Below, in pieces: positions 35,795 to 46,526 of a stretch of DNA of 64,000 nt (positions within the stretch are counted from its first letter, which is position 1; each line of letters begins with the position of its first letter). Source of the DNA: Orychophragmus violaceus (taxonomy: Eukaryota > Streptophyta > Magnoliopsida > Brassicales > Brassicaceae); NCBI GenBank assembly GCA_030180135.1, contig CM058235.1:13253145-13317144 (forward strand), in the 5' to 3' direction. The translations under genes were made by a program, and so were the position numbers. The notes below the pieces were generated by a model. That model saw only the letters and a program-made list of their open reading frames with translations. It had not been told where the DNA came from and ran no database searches.

Positions 35795-36667
35795 AATTGG
35801 GGATTTTCGGCCATGGGGGTTTTAAAATCCGTGTATTATTGTGGGCACTTCGAAAGTTTGTGATTTAAAAAGGTAATAATAACTAAAGTTGTGTATTAAT
35901 ATGGAATTTTTTCAAACTTTTCATTAACCATGGTTTAGAAGTTAACGATTTAGTTAACTTTCTTTAACACCGTTTCTTGTTCCGTTAATGACTGTTAACG
36001 ACGCGAGGAATATGAGTTATCATTCACAAGTTTGTGTTTTGAATTGGTAAAATAATTAAGTTCATGGTTTGTTCTGGGTATCTTAAAAGTTGATGGTTTA
36101 AAAAGCTAATTTAAATTAAAGTCGTGTATTAATATGGAATTTTCCCGTACAATAACTAAAGTACCCACTGCACGTTTCACAATCGCGAAGAGATAGAACG
36201 TAACTCTTTTTTCTTTGTGGTCGATTATATTAAAACTAGGTTTCTGGTCCGTGCATATGCACGGACTAATTCTTGAGCTAAATTGATGGTGGCTTAAACT
36301 TATGACATAAATTAATTAAACATTAATTAAAAAATTAAAGTATAATAATTAACTAATTCTGAGATAGGATAAACATAACAAAAATAATCTGAAAGTTGGA
36401 AATCAGCTGACAAAAATATATTTGAGGAAACTGGCTTTGAAGTTAAAAAAAAAAAAATCAGCTCATATCTTTAAGATTCAACCCAAATCGTCAGGTAAAC
36501 CTACTCCAAGTCCTCTCTCAATCGTCTCAACAACTTCGTCATGTCCTCTTCTAGGAAAAGTTATATAGCTCGTCCTTACCCTGAACAGAAACCGTACACG
36601 CAAATTAAAACAACAAACCTTCCCAAGTTTGAAGTATAAGAGCAAAAGAAAAGACTGTATACAAACC

Positions 36668-36726
36668 TGCAATCTTTGCTCCCACCAGTTTTCTCATCAA
36701 CCACAGCTCACATTCTTCATTGTTCT
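36668..36726 (-). pseudogene. Unidentified exon-like fragment in the Helitron-like segment
   Basis: On the minus strand an open stretch lies between an AG and a GT (CAG|GTTTGT at its end near 36,668). Its translation (NEECELWLMKTGG) is not a domain I recognise. A further open stretch downstream (about 36,480-36,575) is of unknown origin too. Confidence 0.3.
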
Positions 36727-36854
36727 AAAGAAACAGAAAATGAAAAGAAGCCAGAGATCACATCTCTGACATTTTTACTCTAGATCAAATGAATCCATAG
36801 TCATACGAATGTCATTTAGATGTAGTAATTTTCAATAACATCAGGCTTGTATAT

Positions 36855-37060
36855 AACAAATAAGCTTGTTCGGCAGAATCCATTTTGTTTTATTCCACAC
36901 ATCCCATGTAGTTAAGTGTGTTGAATATTAAAGATTGAGAAATTAACTCACTGCATTAACAAATAAGCTTGTTCGGCAGAATCCATTTTGTTTTATTCCA
37001 CATATCCCATGTAGTTAAGTGTGTTGAATATTAAAGATTGAGAAATTAACTCACCGTATT
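36855..37060. repeat. 103-bp tandem duplication
   Basis: Two adjacent copies, starting at 36,855 and 36,958 with AACAAATAAGCTTGTTCGGC, are nearly identical (for example CCACACATCCC versus CCACATATCCC). The duplication copies an intron portion and the region of a splice donor of the captured fragment (CTCACTGCA versus CTCACCGTA). Confidence 0.8.
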
Positions 37061-37158
37061 AAAGTCCACCCTTTTCAAGATCTCAACGATTGCATCTTTC
37101 AGTACTTCATCGCTTGGCCCTTTGCTTTTTTCGTTTCCTTTTCCATCACTTTCTACTT
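37055..37158 (-). pseudogene. Captured exon resembling the DEK C-terminal domain
   Basis: On the minus strand, between acceptor CTAG and donor ACG|GTGAG, the open frame contains GPSDEVLKDAIVEILK followed by RVDFNT. This closely resembles the start of the DEK_C domain of plant DEK-type chromatin proteins (family pattern 'PSDxxLKDAIxxILKxVDFNTATFTDIL'). The rest of the domain is absent. Gene fragment only. Confidence 0.6.
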
Positions 37159-37323
37159 CTAGCATAAACACACACACATAAAACATTAGTGGCTGAAATA
37201 TTGGTTAGCTTCTGCAAACGAAGTCGTCACAAAATAAGACTATCCAATGCATCAAATAAACCCTACAGTCACACACACATGATGTATCTTAGTGGAAGAT
37301 AAGAAAAAGGATAATATCCAAAC

Positions 37324-37420
37324 CTGATTTCTCTTTTGATGCAGACTTCGAAGGGGCCAAGGCCTTGGTAACTTTTTCAGACTTCTTCCTCTTAGAAGAC
37401 GTCTTTGGACTTGTATCACT
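37324..37420 (-). pseudogene. Captured Lys/Ser-rich exon, probably from the same DEK-type gene
   Basis: Exon-like stretch on the minus strand from acceptor TTACAG to donor CAG|GTTTGG. The frame gives SPKTSSKRKKSEKVTKA and more Lys/Ser/Ala, like the low-complexity linker before DEK_C in plant DEK proteins. It lies directly upstream of the DEK_C-like exon in the same orientation. Confidence 0.5.
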
Positions 37421-37533
37421 GTAATCGATATGTATGTAAAGCTCTAGAAACATTTCAATCGATATCTAAACATCAAAGCCAAATAGTAATAGCAGTTTTT
37501 TTAATATGGAGATAGGATGTGAATTTTACATAC

Positions 37534-37658
37534 CCCATGTGTAGCTTCAAGTTGATGTTTTTCGTCAAAATGGTGACACAATTCGACTAAATCATAAGCA
37601 TCTGAACAAAACGGACATCTTCTTCTTCTTCAAAATCTTCATAATCTAGATAAGAACC
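37534..37658 (-). pseudogene. Captured exon resembling the Di19 zinc-binding domain
   Basis: Minus-strand frame with CPFCSDAYDLVELCHHFDEKH followed closely by an EA-x-x-G turn. This matches the Di19 (drought-induced 19) zinc-finger pattern CPFC-x(n)-LC-x-H-x-D-x-x-H. An acidic run (YEDFEEEED) precedes it in another frame, as in Di19 proteins, so a small deletion has shifted the frame between the two. A donor-like GGG|GTATGT ends the exon. Not a functional gene. Confidence 0.6.
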
Positions 37659-38693
37659 TGAAATTTTCGCCATAAATCAAAACCAAATTAACCCTCTGAG
37701 CAAAAACACTCACAAATAATAAAATTCAGAAGAAAGAAAAAGTCTTCTCATCTAAAGCAAACGTAAAGCTACCATTTTTCTTAACAACAAAGTACACAAA
37801 GAGACTCTAGAGATCGCTAAAACACACAACTTTTAATCAAGGACAAATCAGATAAACCGAAACCCAATTCAGACCCATCTTATATCATAAACCCTAAAGT
37901 CGAATCACATTAGAAATGAAGGGAATTTGGATAATAACCAGATTGATACTTAGCAGTTGTTGATGATCGATGGTTACTTGAATTACAGTAAGTTCAAACA
38001 GTAGTGACATGTTTCCCTAGTAATCAATCGTAACTGATGCCATGCCCTAGATCCACGAAGAGAATAAAATGAATCAAAATCTGGGTAAGAGAGCTTTATT
38101 CGGGAGCATTGCTGTGCAAGAAGAAGTGGGAGAAGTTAATCTGAAATGTAGAGAAATAGTGGGTGAGGTGGATCTGAGGAGAGTTTTAGGTTTTTTTGGA
38201 AACGATAAGCTGAAATTTAGGGATTTAGGTATTATTAATCCCAGAAAAATAAAAATTGGAAAATGATAGCTTTCGAAAGAAAAATATATAAAAGCAAAAT
38301 AAAATTAGAAAAAGAGAGAAGAGGACACGTAAGAAAAAGCATACGTGTCAATAGGAGAGAATTGCAGTTAAGTGTGTTTTTGCTAGTGCTTTATAGAAAT
38401 AAGGATAAACGTGAAATACAAAGTACAATTTCAAAAGCTAACAAAACTTTAACACATAAGTTTGTTATCTTAAAATGAAAATATTAATAGTTGATTATCA
38501 TTACGATATCAAGGAGTATAAAATCAAACTACACCCAAATAAACTGAGAAACAAAAACAGCAAGAAATACATTCACAAACAGAAACCGTAACTCCGTAAC
38601 ATAGTTTTTTTAAACAGGTGAGACGATGATAGCTTCAGATTTTGCTTAAATTTTTTTATGGTGAGAAAATCATAAATATGAAAGCATATATGA

Positions 38694-38972
38694 TATATGG
38701 TCAGAGCCCTCGTAGAAGCAGGGGAAACTGAGGCTGTGAAACTATAATATTTTTTACAGTCTTCAAATACAAATTACTTTCGTTAGCCTAGTAGTATAAA
38801 TCCTGAATATTTTCCACAGGTTCAGGGTTCGATCCTTTGTACATGTAATTGTGTTTTTTTGCGAAAAAACTTGAATTTACTCTTAATATTTAATTATGAA
38901 TTTGTGAATACCGGCTTTTTTTCCCCTCTAATTTGCGATCCTCTAAATCCTAGGAACGACTCTGTATATGGT
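38694..38972. mobile_element. hAT-type MITE with exact 8-bp TSD
   Basis: TATATGGT at 38,694-38,701 is repeated at 38,965-38,972. Between them the 263-bp element begins CAGAGCC and ends GACTCTG (short inverted ends, right-end complement CAGAGTCGTTCCTAGG), the pattern of hAT elements. Inside, TAGCCTAGTAGT and GGGTTCGATCC (38,786-38,840) look like pol III A- and B-boxes. No coding capacity. Confidence 0.82.
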
Positions 38973-39526
38973 CCATCCGTTCTGTTGATGCAGAAAACCC
39001 CAACGTAATATAGAAAAGAAGCCAACGAGAACATGAGTATTGTGGGTTTTGTTGAGCATACCTTATAATTCTTTTTTTGGTCAATTGATTTTTATACAAA
39101 GCTCAAGCTCTAGTGTTCTTAAACAACATCGCCATCAAAACATAAAAATCAAAAACTACAACATAATAAGCAATAAAACATAGAGAGATAATGATAATAT
39201 AGCACTTAAACAAATAAAAGTTTTGAAGAAGTTCTCGAATCTCATCGACAATAAAGTTGTTAAGTAAGATGGCGTCTTGGATACTGGATCGAACACCCGA
39301 GATTAGAACAACAATAAGTCCACAATTTTCTATTTCCAGAATGGCTATAAAGACAATTAAACACCTATGAGATAAGCATACCTTATAATTCATTATCCAC
39401 TTTTCCAACCTAAATGGGATACTCGATTGATCCATCACGTACTAACTCTTATGATCGTCACAATTTTTCTAATTCACCCGGTCGTCCACTTATATACTTA
39501 TTGTTCTTGTTGAATAGTAATTAATA
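38973..39526. other. Intergenic DNA
   Basis: AT-rich with no supported gene; a 111-codon minus frame (39,103-39,438) has no recognisable domain and is rich in hydrophobic residues by composition. Confidence 0.45.
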
Positions 39527-39784
39527 CTCTTTCCGTTTTTTTATTATTATTTGTCGTTCTAGATTCAAGCATACAAATTAAAAAAAAACATTTATTTTTT
39601 ATTTTTCCTAAACAAAACATCATTAATAATCCATCTAAACACAATTCAACCAATGATAAAATAAACGGCAGAATAGAAAGAGTCATAAAACTTAAAAAGT
39701 TAAATTTTACATTGAAAATTAAAAACGTCATCTAATTTGAAACAAAAAATGCCTAACACGTCAAGTAATTTAAAACAGAGGGAG
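39527..39784. mobile_element. Stowaway-like MITE
   Basis: Inverted ends CTCTTTCCGTTTTTTTATTATT and, on the other strand, CTCCCTCTGTTTTAAATTA, each flanked by TA (39,525-39,526 and 39,785-39,786). These are the hallmarks of Tc1/mariner-derived Stowaway elements. 258 bases, no coding. Confidence 0.75.
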
Positions 39785-40669
39785 TATAACGTAATGCTAG
39801 TTGTTCTCGTTAGGCCGGTTTACAAATTAGAGTAAATCAACAATCATATAGTCTATATGGGATAGAGCATTAGAGCTAAAATAAACGGAGAATTTCCAGA
39901 TACTCTTGTATGAAATTGAACTATATTTAGACCCATCATTTTTGAAATTATAATGACGAAAATTCAAGAGCTATTTTCTGTGACTGCAAGGCGATAAAAT
40001 TAGACCTAATGAATGCTCTTTTAGCATAACATTGGCTTTTATATTCTTTTAATGACGATGTTAAGTCAGTTATAGGATTTTTTTTTTTTGTTGAATCATA
40101 CTAATTAATCCATGCAAGTTTTTTTGTTGTTGCAAGTTTCTTATCAATGAGTTACGTTGAAAATTTAATTTTGTTGAAAAAGAGAGCCAAGTCTGAAAAT
40201 CCGATTACCATACCAACTTAACAAGAGTAAAGTTTACATGATAATTATCTAACAAACATAATCTTTGAATTTAATAAAATAAAATGTATACTATGTGATG
40301 TAGCGGAAGCTTTTAGGGATAAAATTAGATCCGTTGATTCCAGAAATACTCGGAAACTAGGGTTTGAGAATACTTTTCTCAGTACTTTAATCAAAAACTC
40401 TTAAAGAAAACTCCTTTTAGTTAATCAAATCAATAAAACTGAATACAAATAGAGGCGACTTATTTACAATAAACACCAAAACTCTAAAACCTTAATAGAT
40501 AAACGCCAAAATATAAATATTAATAAAATATAAATAAATCATAATTATCTAAATAATAAAAATATTTGAAATATTTTCAAATTTTTTGTGCATCACTACG
40601 TTATATATATTATAATGTATACTACGTTATATATATGTATATATCCGCTGTCATGCATCTGATATGATA
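39785..40669. other. Intergenic AT-rich DNA
   Basis: No gene or element recognised; TATATAT tracts at 40,600-40,650. Confidence 0.45.
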
Positions 40670-40968
40670 TAGGGTTTGATTGGCAAGAACTGTGGATTTA
40701 GATTTATTGTTGTGTAAATCATGATGTAAGTTTTTTGCATTGATTTTAAAATTTTAAGTTGTAGGTTTTGAGCTGTGAATTTATAAATTTTACAAAGTCA
40801 ATATATAAGTGCTTTAAGTTATTTTTGCTTTCTACAGTTAAAAACAAAAAAAAGAAAGAAAAATCCGTAGCTTTAAAAAATAGATGTAAAACATGATTGG
40901 AGAAAAATTAAACTTTAAAAATTATTATGGCTGTGAAAAAATTCTACGGTACTTGCTAGTCAAACCTA
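40670..40968. mobile_element. Small TIR element related to the 10.4-kb one
   Basis: Ends GGGTTTGATTGGCAAGAACTG and, reverse-complemented, AGGTTTGACTAGCAAGTACCG. Internal GTTGTAGGTTTTG/CTGTGAAT words resemble the CTGTAG repeats of the element at 10,446-11,262. The flanks share ATA on both sides (possible 3-bp duplication). No coding. Confidence 0.65.
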
Positions 40969-41251
40969 TACATAAAGCCAAAAACGGCTCCATGCAGTGG
41001 CCGGCTGTTGACTTTTAAGGTTTTTCAGCCTTATATTTTTGGTCACGATTCAATCGTAAAAAAATATCAAATCACTTGTAGCTCATGATAACTTCAATAC
41101 AATTTGTTTTTTTTTTCTTTTCTTATTGTTGACTCAAATTCTAATGAACATAGTTTGAAAAAAACTACCCGCATGTGTTGAGATAATCTGGCCGTCTATC
41201 CTACAACCTCGACATCTGCTTATATATTTAGCCGATATTTTCCCACATAGG

Positions 41252-41420
41252 TATTACAGAGACATATAAGGCAACCATATAAATCATTGCTTTTATATAT
41301 GGAACACATTTATTGTGTGATTTCCTAGATTATTGTATAGTAGATTTACCCTACTTTTACTCCTGTATATAAGAGGATTCAACCTCATCTTAATAAAGTA
41401 TTCAGTTCATAAAACCTATA
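41252..41420 (+). repeat. 5' LTR of copia C
   Basis: TATTACAGAG...AAACCTATA; contains GTATATAAGAGG as TATA box. Confidence 0.9.
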
Positions 41421-41548
41421 TGGTATCAGAGCTTTATTCGATCTCAGCCACCTAACCTTCTTTCTCAAAATTTTCTCGCTTTCTTTCTCTCAGCTCTCAA
41501 CTCTCTCGTCTCTCCTTCATACTCTCTGACCTCTCTCTCTGATTTACC

Positions 41549-44500
41549 ATGTCTGAAAACACTTCAAACGTTAACACAAACACAACTGAATCTGAAACAG
41601 TTGCTGTTCATTCCACCTCTCTCCTCAATGTCAACATGTCGAACATCACCAAATTGACATCCGACAACTACCTAATGTGGAGCCGTCAAGTCCAAGCCCT
41701 CTTAGAAGGATACGAACTCGCTGCGTTCCTGGACGCAGCAACTCCCATACCGGAAGCAACCATCACCGTGGATGGAGTGGAGACTCCGAACCCAAAGTAC
41801 ACAATGTGGAAGAGACAAGACAAACTCATCCTCAGCGCGTTACTAGGAGCAATCACAATCACCATTCAACCTCTTCTGTCTCGGGAAAACACTTCAGCTG
41901 CACTCTGGTTTAAACTCGCCGCAACGTATGCGAAACCAAGCCGGGGCCATATCCAACAGTTGAAGCTGCATCTAAAGAAATGGACCAAAGGTAATCGAAC
42001 AATTGATGAATATATGCAAGGACTAATCACTCGATTTGATCAGTTAGCAATATTGGGAAAAGTCATGGATCATGAGGATCAACGGGAAACTGCTCTTGCG
42101 GGCTTACCTGAAGAGTACAAAACGATTGTTGAACAAGTCGAAGGGCGTGAAACATCACCATCATTAACAGAGTTGCACGAAAAGCTGTTGAATCAAGAGA
42201 CCAAGCTGCTGCAAGCGACACCACGGGAACATCTTCCGGTGACAGCAAATTATGTGAATAACCGCAGCAGTACCACAGATCACAACCGCAACTTCAACAG
42301 ACAGGCTCAGTCATGGCAGAACAACAACCAACGCAACGACAACTATCAACGGATCAACAAAGGACCACGTCCTTACCTCGGAAGATGTCAGTATTGTAGT
42401 ATCCAGGGTCATTCTGCCAAGCGCTGTCCCCAACTGCAACATATGACGCCAAACCCGACTGCACCTCTGCTCCCGACGCCATCATACCCTCCTGCACCGT
42501 GGCAGCCACGTGCGAACCTAGCTGTAAACACTGGAGCAGCGAGCACTTCTCCGTGGATCCTTGATTCTGGCGCCACACACCAAATCAGCTCAGACCTGAA
42601 TAATATGTCCTTGCACCAACAATACAATGGTGCTGATGAAGTTGTCCTTGGAAATGGTTCAAGCATCCCCATATCCCACACTGGTTCTGGTTCACTTTCC
42701 ACAAACTCTAAACCTCTCCTTCTTAGACATGTTCTTTATGCTCCGCAGATACAAAAGAATCTGCTATCTATTTATATGCTTTGCAATGCTAATGACGTCT
42801 CTGTGGAATTTTTCCCACAAACTTTTCAGGTGAAGGATCTTCACTCGGGAACCCGGTTACTCCAAGGGCGTACTAGAGGAGAGCTTTACGAATGGCCAAC
42901 CCGAAATCCACAGCTTCACTACACCCATTCCAATCCAAAAGCTTCTCTCTCGGAATGGCATGCTCGTCTTGGCCATCCGTATCTGCCTATCCTCAAAACT
43001 ATTATCTCTCAATTTTCATTACCTGTTTTGTCTTCTTTATCTCAAACTATTTCCTGCAATGATTGCTTTATGAATAAAAGTCACAAACTTCCATTCTCAG
43101 AAACAACAATCTCTTCTTCTCGACCTCTTCAAATTATCTTCTCCGATGTTTGGACTTCCCCAATTACATCGATTGACAACTTCAAATATTACTTGCTCTT
43201 TGTCGATCATTACAGCCGATATGTTTGGCTCTACCCTCTTCGTTTCAAATCCCAAGTCAAAGAAACCTTCATCAGATTCAAATCCCTCGTAGAAAACCAA
43301 TTCCAAACCAAAGTCGGAACTCTTTTCTCCAACAATGGAGGTGAATACATAGCCCTCCGTGATTTCTCTCTCTCTCTCTGGAATCACACACCTCACATCG
43401 CCTCCTCACACCCCAGAACACAACGGGTTAGCAGAGCGTCGTCATCGCCATATCGTCGAGACTGGCCTCTCTCTTCTAACCCGAGCTTCGCTTCCCAAAA
43501 CCTACTGGTCATACGCCTTAACCACTGCTGCCTATATAATAAACCGAATGCCCACTAGAATCCTCTCCAATCGATCCCCATTCCAAGTCTTATTCAATAC
43601 CAATCCCAACTATTCCAAGCTTCGCACCTTCGGAAGCCTTTGTTTCCCTTGGCTAAAACCCTACACCAACCATAAACTAGACCCAAAATCACTGCCTTGT
43701 GTTTTTCTTGGCTACTCCCTCTCACAGAGTGCATACCTATGCCTCGAACCAAAGTCACAGAGAATCTATACCTCCCGCCATGTCCAATTTGTCGAGACAA
43801 AATTCCCCTTCCAAGAGCTGACAAAACCCAATTCATCGTCCTCCTCCGCTCCTCAGCCACCAATCTCCAACTCCCACCCAGTCACCATAGTGCCTATCGT
43901 AAAGCGCTCCTCTTCTCGGGTTCCTGGGTCAGAGACTTCACCAGCAACGATCACAGAGTCGTCGCCGCATCAGCCATCGCTGGAGCATACTGGAACAGAG
44001 TTGCTACACTCTCCTGGGCCGTTTAATAACTCCAGCCCAATAACCTCAGAAACATGCCCGAATACCACTTCACCAAGCCCAACACCAGATAACCAAAATC
44101 AATCCAACACCCAAACCGACGACCCATTATCGCCATCCTCTACCTCAGAACCCACTTCTGATACACCCTCGCCACCACCAGTATCATCACTGCAGCCACC
44201 ACCACCTCCCCCACCGCCAAATCCACCTCGGGTAACCACCCGACTCACTCACGGCATCCGTAAACCCAACCCCAAATACGCCCACCACATCACCAAATCC
44301 GAGCTTGAATCAGAACCAAGGACAACAACAGAAGCACTCAAACATGAAGTCTGGCGCGGAGCAATTAACAATGAATTCGATGCCCAAATTCGAAACCATA
44401 CATGGGACTTGGTATCTCCCTCATCTTCTCAGAAGCTAGTTGGCAACCGATGGATATTCACAGTGAAATACAAAGCGGATGGCTCAATTGACAAGCATAA

Positions 44501-45838
44501 AGCTCGCCTGGTAGCCAAGGGGTACCATCAAGAACCAGGCATCGATTACACCGAGACTTTCAGTCCTGTGATAAAAGCAACCACTATTCGAATTGTGCTT
44601 GGAATAGCTGTATCCAGCAACTGGAACATACGACAACTGGACGTTAACAATGCGTTCTTGCAAGGGAAGCTCACGGAAGATGTGTTTACACCACAACCGC
44701 AAGGCTTTGTAGATCCCGGCAGGCCACACTATGTCTGTCATCTCAGAAAAGCCCTCTACGGTCTCATACAGGCATCGAGGGCCTGGTATCTCGAACTCAA
44801 GACATATCTCCTGCAAACTGGCTTCAAAAATTCACTGGCAGACACTTCCCTATACATCTTACGTCGAGGTAACTCTGCCGTGTATATACTGATATATGTT
44901 GACGATATTATCGTTACAGGCAACGACAACAGCCTCCTAGAGCACACAATTTCAAGCTTCTCACAACGCTTCTCAACCAAAGACCTTGGCGACCTCACAT
45001 ACTTCCTTGGCATCGAAGTGAAACGGAACCACCATGGCATTCACCTATCTCAAAGGAAGTACGTAACAGACTTACTTGAACGAACCAACATGCTGATGTC
45101 AAAACCGGTTATCACGCCAATGGCTACATTCCCAAAGCGAAGTCTCAACTCTGGCACTCAATTGGCTAACGCCACAGAATATCGTGCGGTGATCGGGAGT
45201 CTCCATTATCTCAGCTTCACCAGACCAGATATCTCGTACGCAGTCAACCGGTTATCGCAATTTATGCACAAGCCCACACTGGAACACTGGCAGGCCACAA
45301 AGAGAGTATTACGCTACCTTGCCGGCACAACATCACATGGCATATTCATGTCCAACACCAACACTCCAACACTGCATGCATTTTCCGATGCTGATTGGGC
45401 AGGGGACTCTGACGACTATGTCTCCACAAATGCATACGTCGTGTATCTAGGCAAGCACCCGATTTCCTGGAGCTCAAAGAAGCAAAAAGGTATTGCACGG
45501 TCATCGACTGAAGCCGAATACCGTGCCGTAGCCAATGCCTCTGCGGAAATCTGCTGAACACAATCCCTTCTCGCTGAGCTTGGTCAGACCACGACAACAA
45601 CGTCGGTAATATATTGTGATAACATCGGAGCAACGTACTTATGTGCAAATCCAGTCTTCCACTCATATATGAAGCACATCGCGCTGGATTATCACTTCAT
45701 CCGAAACCAGATTCAGTCCGGCACATTAAGAGTCTCACACATCTCGACGAAGAATCAGTTGGCAGATTTTCTGACAAAACCGTTGTCGCGGATACCGTTC
45801 CAAAGCCTGACATCCAAGATTGGAGTGACCAAGGCCCC
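41549..45838 (+). pseudogene. Copia C gag-pol, RE1-like, frameshifted and with stop
   Basis: Polyprotein of the RE1 type (gag start LNVNMSNITKLTSDNYLMWS). Order: gag, zinc knuckle CQYCSIQGHSAKRC, protease WILDSGATHQI, pre-integrase WHARLGHPY, integrase, reverse transcriptase with YVDD (44,898-44,909) and RNase H. Breaks: a frame change in or near the CT microsatellite at 43,362-43,380 (the frame 41,549-43,558 gives way to 43,359-45,557); a TGA at 45,555-45,557 where Trp is expected, next to a CGC-to-TGC-type Cys; and the integrase motif reads LFSNNGGEY instead of SDNGGEF, so the second catalytic Asp is Asn. RNase H continues in frame after the stop to about 45,838. Confidence 0.9.
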
Positions 45839-45855
45839 TCCATCTTGAGGGGGCG

Positions 45856-46024
45856 TATTACAAAGACATATAAGGCAACCATATAAATCATTGCTTGTAT
45901 ATATGAAACACATTCATTATGTGATTTCCTAGATTATTGTATAGTAGATTTACCCTACTTCTACTCCTGTATATAAGAGGATTCAACCTCATCTTAATAA
46001 AGTATTCAGTTCATAAAACCTATA
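45856..46024 (+). repeat. 3' LTR of copia C
   Basis: 169 bases; about six substitutions from the 5' copy. Confidence 0.9.
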
Positions 46025-46029
46025 ATAGG

Positions 46030-46521
46030 CACATACGGAGATTGCATAGCTTATATTTGATGAAAACAATGCACCCATTTGTTAAGAAAATTGCAATAAT
46101 ATCTACCTTCATCACTTGTCAACATCTCATAAACTAGTTAAATTAATTATTAGCCAACTTTTACCAGTAGTCTCAAAATTTTATTCATAAAAGACAAAAT
46201 TGACTAGTTGTGAAGCTATATTTCCATGTGATGACAATAAATCCTCAAAAAAATTGAAAATAATTTAATTCAAAATGTTGCTCTATTTCCAGCGAAGTTG
46301 TCTGACTTTTTTCAGATTAGCTACGCTGATTTATTTCTATGATTAGATGATACTATTTATTAGATCCAACTACTATCCGATTACATTTACTATGATTCAA
46401 ATTACTGTATCAAAACTCTTTTCCGGTCAATAGTCAAAATTTCAAAACATAAATCATTCCATCAAAGAACAAAAGATATTACTACTACATGATGTTGTAG
46501 CTTCAAATGGGATTTCATCTA
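46030..46521. other. Intergenic AT-rich DNA
   Basis: Nothing recognised between copia C and copia D. Confidence 0.5.
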
Positions 46522-46526
46522 GAAAC

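Larger units (their letters stand above)
34764..36146. mobile_element. Second long-armed MULE-type element
   Basis: Terminal inverted repeats start GGGAAAATTCCATATTAATA on both strands and extend for about 350 bases (left arm to ~35,115, right arm from ~35,795). An exact 10-bp target duplication, GTACAATAAC, flanks it at 34,754-34,763 and 36,147-36,156. Within each arm the terminal phrase recurs about 245 bases further in (GAGAAAATTTCATATTAATACAC near 35,013), so each arm looks internally duplicated. The centre holds a MITE and about 400 bases of unidentified sequence. No transposase. Confidence 0.88.
36222..38480. mobile_element. Helitron-like segment with captured gene fragments
   Basis: The left end (TCGATTATATTAAAACTAGG, then the perfect palindrome GTCCGTGCATATGCACGGAC at 36,247-36,266) resembles the 5' end of Brassicaceae non-autonomous Helitrons. 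The interior holds exon-like fragments on the minus strand. I could not find the 3' hairpin plus CTAG end, so the right limit near 38,480 is a guess based on composition. Helitrons make no TSD, so there is none to check. Confidence 0.55.
41252..46024 (+). mobile_element. Copia LTR retrotransposon C (RE1-like), degenerate
   Basis: LTRs of 169 bases at 41,252-41,420 and 45,856-46,024, TSD ATAGG at 41,247-41,251 and 46,025-46,029. Primer site TGGTATCAGAGC directly after the 5' LTR (41,421-41,432); purine tract GAGGGGGCG before the 3' LTR. The LTRs differ at about six positions (3.5 %), roughly 2.5 million years at 7e-9 per site per year, so this is the oldest of the four copia elements. The LTRs start TA and end TA rather than TG/CA. 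Confidence 0.93.

Noticed and set aside
39103..39438. 111-codon minus frame as a membrane protein gene
   Set aside because: Hydrophobicity follows AT-rich composition; no homology, splice support or promoter seen.
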